Shown: in pieces, positions 60,823 to 64,000 of the stretch
Position numbering within the stretch: the first letter of the stretch is position 1
How the letters are laid out: every line of letters begins with the position of its first letter
Source: an uncultured Microbulbifer sp.
Lineage (GTDB): Bacteria > Pseudomonadota > Gammaproteobacteria > Pseudomonadales > Cellvibrionaceae
Length of the DNA stretch: 64,000 nucleotides
Direction of reading: 5' to 3'
Assembly (NCBI RefSeq): GCF_947504145.1
Contig: NZ_CANNGQ010000003.1
Span: forward strand, 434,001-498,000
Notes under the pieces: model-generated
Seen by the model: the letters and a program-made list of their open reading frames with translations, nothing else
The model's database searches: none
Told to the model about the DNA's origin: nothing
Position numbers and translations under genes: made by a program

Positions 60823-62634
60823 TTAAAACCACTCAGGCTGCATATCGTGGAAGCTTGATTCCAGTGTCCGCGCAAGCCCGAACCAGTGGTAAATCTTTCC
60901 CAACTCCTGGCGAAAGAAATACACCGTGGCCTGACGTTTACCCAGATAGAATTCTTTTTCCTGCAGGTGCAGGTTTTTATCGGCCAGCTGTCGGCAGGCA
61001 ATCACCCCCTGACGGAGCCACAACCAGGCGGCCACGATATGCCCCGCGCCGCGCAGGTAGCTCACGGAATTGGCAAACACTTTTTCCGGCGACGCCTCAC
61101 CAATACTTTCGAAAATTTCCCGGGTGGTAGACTCCCAGTTTTCTACCGCCTGGCGCAGCGACTCGACAAATTCCGCCAACTCACTGAATTCGCCGGCCTC
61201 AAATAGCGTGGTCTCAATTTTCTGAATCAACAAACGGAAACCCTGCATCTGGTTCATCGGTACCTTGCGCGCGAGCAAGTCCAGTGACTGGATACCGGTA
61301 GTGCCTTCGTGGATAGGATTGATGCGGTTGTCCCGGTAAAACATTTCTACCGGATGCTCATTGATATAGCCGTGCCCACCGAGCACCTGAATGGCCATAT
61401 CGTTCGCCGCGAGCCCGGCCTCCGACGACCACGTCTTGATAATCGGAGTGAGGAAATCCAGCAGTATGCCGGCCTCCTCACGAGCACTTTCGCTGTCGCT
61501 GGTGTGAATGTCATCAGATAGTCTTGCGCCTAGCAGGCACAGCGCCATGGCGCCCTCAGACAGCGCCTTCTGCCCCAGCAACATACGGCGCACATCCGGG
61601 TGGTGAATGATATTGACCGGCTTCGAGCCGGGATCGCGATTGGACAGCAAGCGACCCTGAGGGCGCTCGTTGGCGTAGGCCAGGGAGTATTCGTAGCCGG
61701 CTAACGCCAGTGCTGCCGCACCGGTGCCGACCATGATGCGGGCCTCATTCATCATCTGAAACATATATTCCAGACCGCGGTTTTCCTCGCCCACCAGATA
61801 GCCGATAGCGCCATCCTGGTCGCCAAAGTTGAGCGCAGTGGATGTCTGCCCGCGACCGCCCATTTTGTGGAACAGGCCGGAGAGGTGTACATCGTTGCGC
61901 TCGGCCAGCGCGCCTGTGGTCGGGTCCAGCAAAAATTTGGGCACGACAAACAGGGAGATACCGCGCGTGCCCGCGGGGGCGCCTTTCACCCGCGCGAGCA
62001 CCAGGTGCACGATATTCTCATTGAGATCGTGATCGCCACCGGAAATAAAAATTTTCTGCCCGCTGATACGGTAGGTGCCGTCTCCCGATTTTTCCGCGCT
62101 GGTACACAGGTCGGCAAGTCCAGAGCCGGCACCGGGCTCGGTCAGCGCCATGGTCCCAGCGAAACGCCCCTCGCGCATGGGCCGTACCCACTGTTCGACC
62201 TGCTCTGGCGTGCCGTAGCGCTGCAGCAGGTTGGCATTGCCGCTGGTGAGCGCGGTGTAACCGGACGCGGCACTGCCGGCAGCGGTCAACCAGGTGTAAA
62301 TCACCGTGTTGACCAGCTCCGGCAACTGCATGCCGCCCAGCTCGAAATCCGCACTGGCACTGGCCAGCCCGGAATCAATAATCGCGGCGACCGCCTGCTT
62401 GACCTCATCCTGCACGCTGACGCTGTGACCGGTGAAGACTGGATCGGTGGTATCTACCGCGTGGCGGATGGGCAGCAGGTGGCGCTCGGCCACAACGCGG
62501 GCGGTATCCAGCGCCGCCTCGATGGTTTCACGACTGTGCTCACGATAACGGTCCCGCTCACACAGGGATTCCGCCTCAAACATTTCGTACAGCAAAAAGC
62601 TGAACTCGCGCTCTTTCAAAATCGCAGCCGACAT
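60823..62634 (-). CDS. Acyl-CoA dehydrogenase
   Basis: A 603-residue acyl-CoA dehydrogenase of the long FadE-like class (about 600 residues with a helical C-terminal extension). It has FAGTMALTEPGAGSGLADL, GTYRISGQKIFISGGDHD, the FAD-binding GGHGYINEHPVE and the catalytic Glu in NPIHEGTTGIQSLDLL. It forms the enoyl-CoA in beta-oxidation. ATG 62634 with AAGGA upstream is preferred over GTG 62637. The gene is divergent from the XRE-type regulator, with the island's shared inverted repeat between them. The N-terminal extension (about 70 residues) is usual for this class. Confidence 0.92.
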   Translation of the reverse strand: MSAAILKEREFSFLLYEMFEAESLCERDRYREHSRETIEAALDTARVVAERHLLPIRHAVDTTDPVFTGHSVSVQDEVKQAVAAIIDSGLASASADFELGGMQLPELVNTVIYTWLTAAGSAASGYTALTSGNANLLQRYGTPEQVEQWVRPMREGRFAGTMALTEPGAGSGLADLCTSAEKSGDGTYRISGQKIFISGGDHDLNENIVHLVLARVKGAPAGTRGISLFVVPKFLLDPTTGALAERNDVHLSGLFHKMGGRGQTSTALNFGDQDGAIGYLVGEENRGLEYMFQMMNEARIMVGTGAAALALAGYEYSLAYANERPQGRLLSNRDPGSKPVNIIHHPDVRRMLLGQKALSEGAMALCLLGARLSDDIHTSDSESAREEAGILLDFLTPIIKTWSSEAGLAANDMAIQVLGGHGYINEHPVEMFYRDNRINPIHEGTTGIQSLDLLARKVPMNQMQGFRLLIQKIETTLFEAGEFSELAEFVESLRQAVENWESTTREIFESIGEASPEKVFANSVSYLRGAGHIVAAWLWLRQGVIACRQLADKNLHLQEKEFYLGKRQATVYFFRQELGKIYHWFGLARTLESSFHDMQPEWF

Positions 62635-62804
62635 CACTCAAATTCCTTAGCTGGTGTCCAGTTGCAGGCCAGTGTGCAGCGCTGCTGGCGGCGAAACCAT
62701 GACATCCAGTGTCGGGAAGCACTCCCTGTCTGGCGCGAATTATCACGACGGGAATTTGGCGCAATTTAGTGCTCGCACAGGAAGTTGAAAACCTGATACT
62801 ATTT

Positions 62805-62824
62805 TTGAAAAGATTTCTTTTCCA
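62805..62824. promoter_or_regulatory. Second copy of the island operator, beside the XRE-type regulator
   Basis: TTGAAAAGATTTCTTTTCCA matches the site at 58028-58047 in 18 of 20 positions. A further half site, TTGAAAA, starts at 62785, exactly 20 bases upstream. The site lies 22 bases before the start codon of the XRE-type regulator, as expected for autoregulation. Confidence 0.65.
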
Positions 62825-62845
62825 GCGGAAAACCCAGGAATCACT

Positions 62846-63739
62846 ATGCACCAGCTACAACATAATAATTGCAGTGCAGTACGCCCGATCACCCCAGCGC
62901 CCCAGCCCGTAGAGACAGGTCACCCGGCGTTTGGCCGCTTCTTGCGGTTCTGGCGTGGCGTCTTCCATCTCAGCCAGGAGGACCTGGCGGAGCGGCTGGA
63001 TTGCTCCCCACGACATGTGAGCCGCCTGGAAAACGGCAGCAGCCGCCCCAGCGAGGCCATGGTGCGCCAGATCTGCAGCGCCCTGGCACTTGGGCGGCGG
63101 GATTCCAACCACCTGATGGTGGCCGCGGGCTTTGCGCCCGACGAGGAGTTCCTCGACTTTCACGCACCGGAATACCGCTGGTTGCGCAAGGCCATGGCCA
63201 TGAACCTGCGCGCCCTGGAGCCCTACCCCACCGCGCTGCTCGACAGCGCCGGCAACCTGGCCATGGTCAACCACAGCTGGGTGCGCTTTTTCCTCAACGC
63301 GGTACCCCGTGCGCGCCTGGACACCGTGGGCAATTACTACGAATTCCTGTTCCACCGCGACGGCGTCGGCGGCCATGTCAGTAACTGGGAGAATGCGCTC
63401 TCGGTGATTCTGATGACGATTACCCAGCACGCTCTGTTCACCAACAAGGAAGAGGATTTGCAGGTAATGCAGCGGCTGGAAAAGCACCCCTACCTGCCCG
63501 CGGACTGGAAACGCCGCGCGGCGGCCATGGAGCCCATGACCAGCTTCCGCCTGCAAATCACCATTGACGGAAAGCTGGAACGCTTTTTCAGTGTTATGAG
63601 TACCGTTGGTGCGCTGGGGCCATCGGAATACAACTCCGAGCCCAACTATTCCATTCACACCCTGTATCCGGAAAGCGATGATTTCGATCTCGAAGGCCTT
63701 GCCGAGCGCGCGGTGGATCATCCACTGCTCGCCTATTAG
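62846..63739 (+). CDS. XRE-family regulator with MmyB-like ligand-binding domain
   Basis: A 297-residue protein. The N-terminal part (about residues 25-85) is an XRE helix-turn-helix (LSQEDLAERLDCSPRHVSRLENG), and the rest resembles the MmyB-like PAS-type ligand-binding domain (EYRWLRKAMAMNLRALEPYP; ALLDSAGNLAMVNHSWVRFF; RLQITIDGKLERFFSVMSTV). MmyB-type domains bind fatty acids or similar hydrophobic ligands. It is divergent from the acyl-CoA dehydrogenase and has the 20-bp inverted repeat just upstream, making it the best candidate for the regulator of the whole island. A GPH symporter gene follows on the same strand. Confidence 0.85.
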   Translation: MHQLQHNNCSAVRPITPAPQPVETGHPAFGRFLRFWRGVFHLSQEDLAERLDCSPRHVSRLENGSSRPSEAMVRQICSALALGRRDSNHLMVAAGFAPDEEFLDFHAPEYRWLRKAMAMNLRALEPYPTALLDSAGNLAMVNHSWVRFFLNAVPRARLDTVGNYYEFLFHRDGVGGHVSNWENALSVILMTITQHALFTNKEEDLQVMQRLEKHPYLPADWKRRAAAMEPMTSFRLQITIDGKLERFFSVMSTVGALGPSEYNSEPNYSIHTLYPESDDFDLEGLAERAVDHPLLAY

Positions 63740-63819
63740 CCGTTAAGATGGACCCATGCGCACACCGTGACACGCAGCGGGAATAACAATAAAACCATGC
63801 ACATATACGGAAACTGTTT

Positions 63820-64000
63820 ATGTCGCCCTTACCCACGGCCAATGGCCGCTTCTGGCTCTATGCCCTGCCCCAGTTCGCCATCGCTTATGTGACCCTGGCG
63901 ATCGTTAATTTTGTACCGGCCTTTTACGCCTCGGAAGTCGGGCTGCCGATGCTCACCGTCAGCGCCATGATGCTGCTCTCCCGCGCTCTCGATGTGATCA
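63820..64000 (+). CDS. GPH-family sugar symporter, N-terminal part (truncated by window edge)
   Basis: The frame is open from ATG 63820 to the window end, 60 residues. The N-terminus (RFWLYALPQFAIAYVTLAIV; MLLSRALDVI) has the spacing of the first helices of GPH symporters, with the RALDVI stretch matching the conserved Arg-Asp segment (compare RIFDGITDP in the xyloside symporter at 3324-4736). It is placed 80 bases after the XRE-type regulator and probably imports the glycoside that the GH1 enzyme cleaves. Only the first two helices are visible, so specificity cannot be judged. Confidence 0.7.
   Translation, partial: MSPLPTANGRFWLYALPQFAIAYVTLAIVNFVPAFYASEVGLPMLTVSAMMLLSRALDVI

Overview
The window looks like chromosome of a free-living, polysaccharide-degrading Gammaproteobacterium. 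Secreted GH10 xylanase, GH43 xylosidase, CBM2 modules joined by long poly-serine linkers, a large TonB-dependent receptor and moderately high GC resemble the Cellvibrionales (Cellvibrio/Saccharophagus/Microbulbifer-type bacteria). This placement is an inference from gene style, not from a marker gene.

Layout. 1-2 kb: the 3' end of a Ppx/GppA phosphatase and SelO. 2-7.2 kb: a xylan/xylo-oligosaccharide locus (GH10 xylanase divergent from a GPH symporter and a GH43 xylosidase), with a Nudix-type regulator next to it. 7.4-8.3 kb: a DUF2147 protein and a MarR regulator. 8.4-15.1 kb: a three-gene minus-strand operon for an unusual exported redox system. It contains a 1318-residue CBM2/PQQ-type dehydrogenase/CBM2-like/cytochrome c/DUF1592-DUF1588 protein, a Tat-exported DUF1552 protein and a DUF1566 lipoprotein. 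15.3-25.4 kb: a DUF2147 pseudogene, parC, DUF2214-fetA-fetB, a phospholipase C-like phosphoesterase, a PYROXD2-type oxidoreductase and a second, divergent SelO-like gene.

25.4-29.2 kb is an AT-rich accessory patch. It holds a decayed crystallin-J1-like gene, an IS3-family remnant, and two likely gene cassettes (a DUF262/HNH GmrSD-like protein and a YaaC-like protein) separated by an integron attC site. There is no integrase in the window. 29.2-45.3 kb: a TonB receptor, an isochorismatase-like protein lacking the nucleophilic Cys, a small outer-membrane barrel protein, aconitase, a giant AsmA/DUF748-like protein carrying twelve paired-Cys modules, an NDH-SelD fusion whose SelD half has lost its catalytic residues, and a normal NDH-2.

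45.4-64 kb looks like one catabolic island. A plus-strand operon (acetoacetate decarboxylase-like, SDR, thiolase, GalT, TIM-barrel isomerase, desaturase) converges on a minus-strand operon (GH1 glycosidase, Coq4-like, acyl-CoA ligase, PhyH oxygenase, GalK-like kinase). It continues with two SDRs, a TetR regulator, an acyl-CoA dehydrogenase, an XRE/MmyB-type regulator and a GPH sugar symporter running off the end. A near-identical 20-bp inverted-repeat site lies in both the GH1/SDR and the acyl-CoA dehydrogenase/XRE divergent promoter regions. I infer a regulon that takes up a glycosylated lipid or terpenoid, cleaves the sugar, sends the sugar through Leloir-type steps and oxidises the aglycone through CoA thioesters. 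The substrate is unknown.
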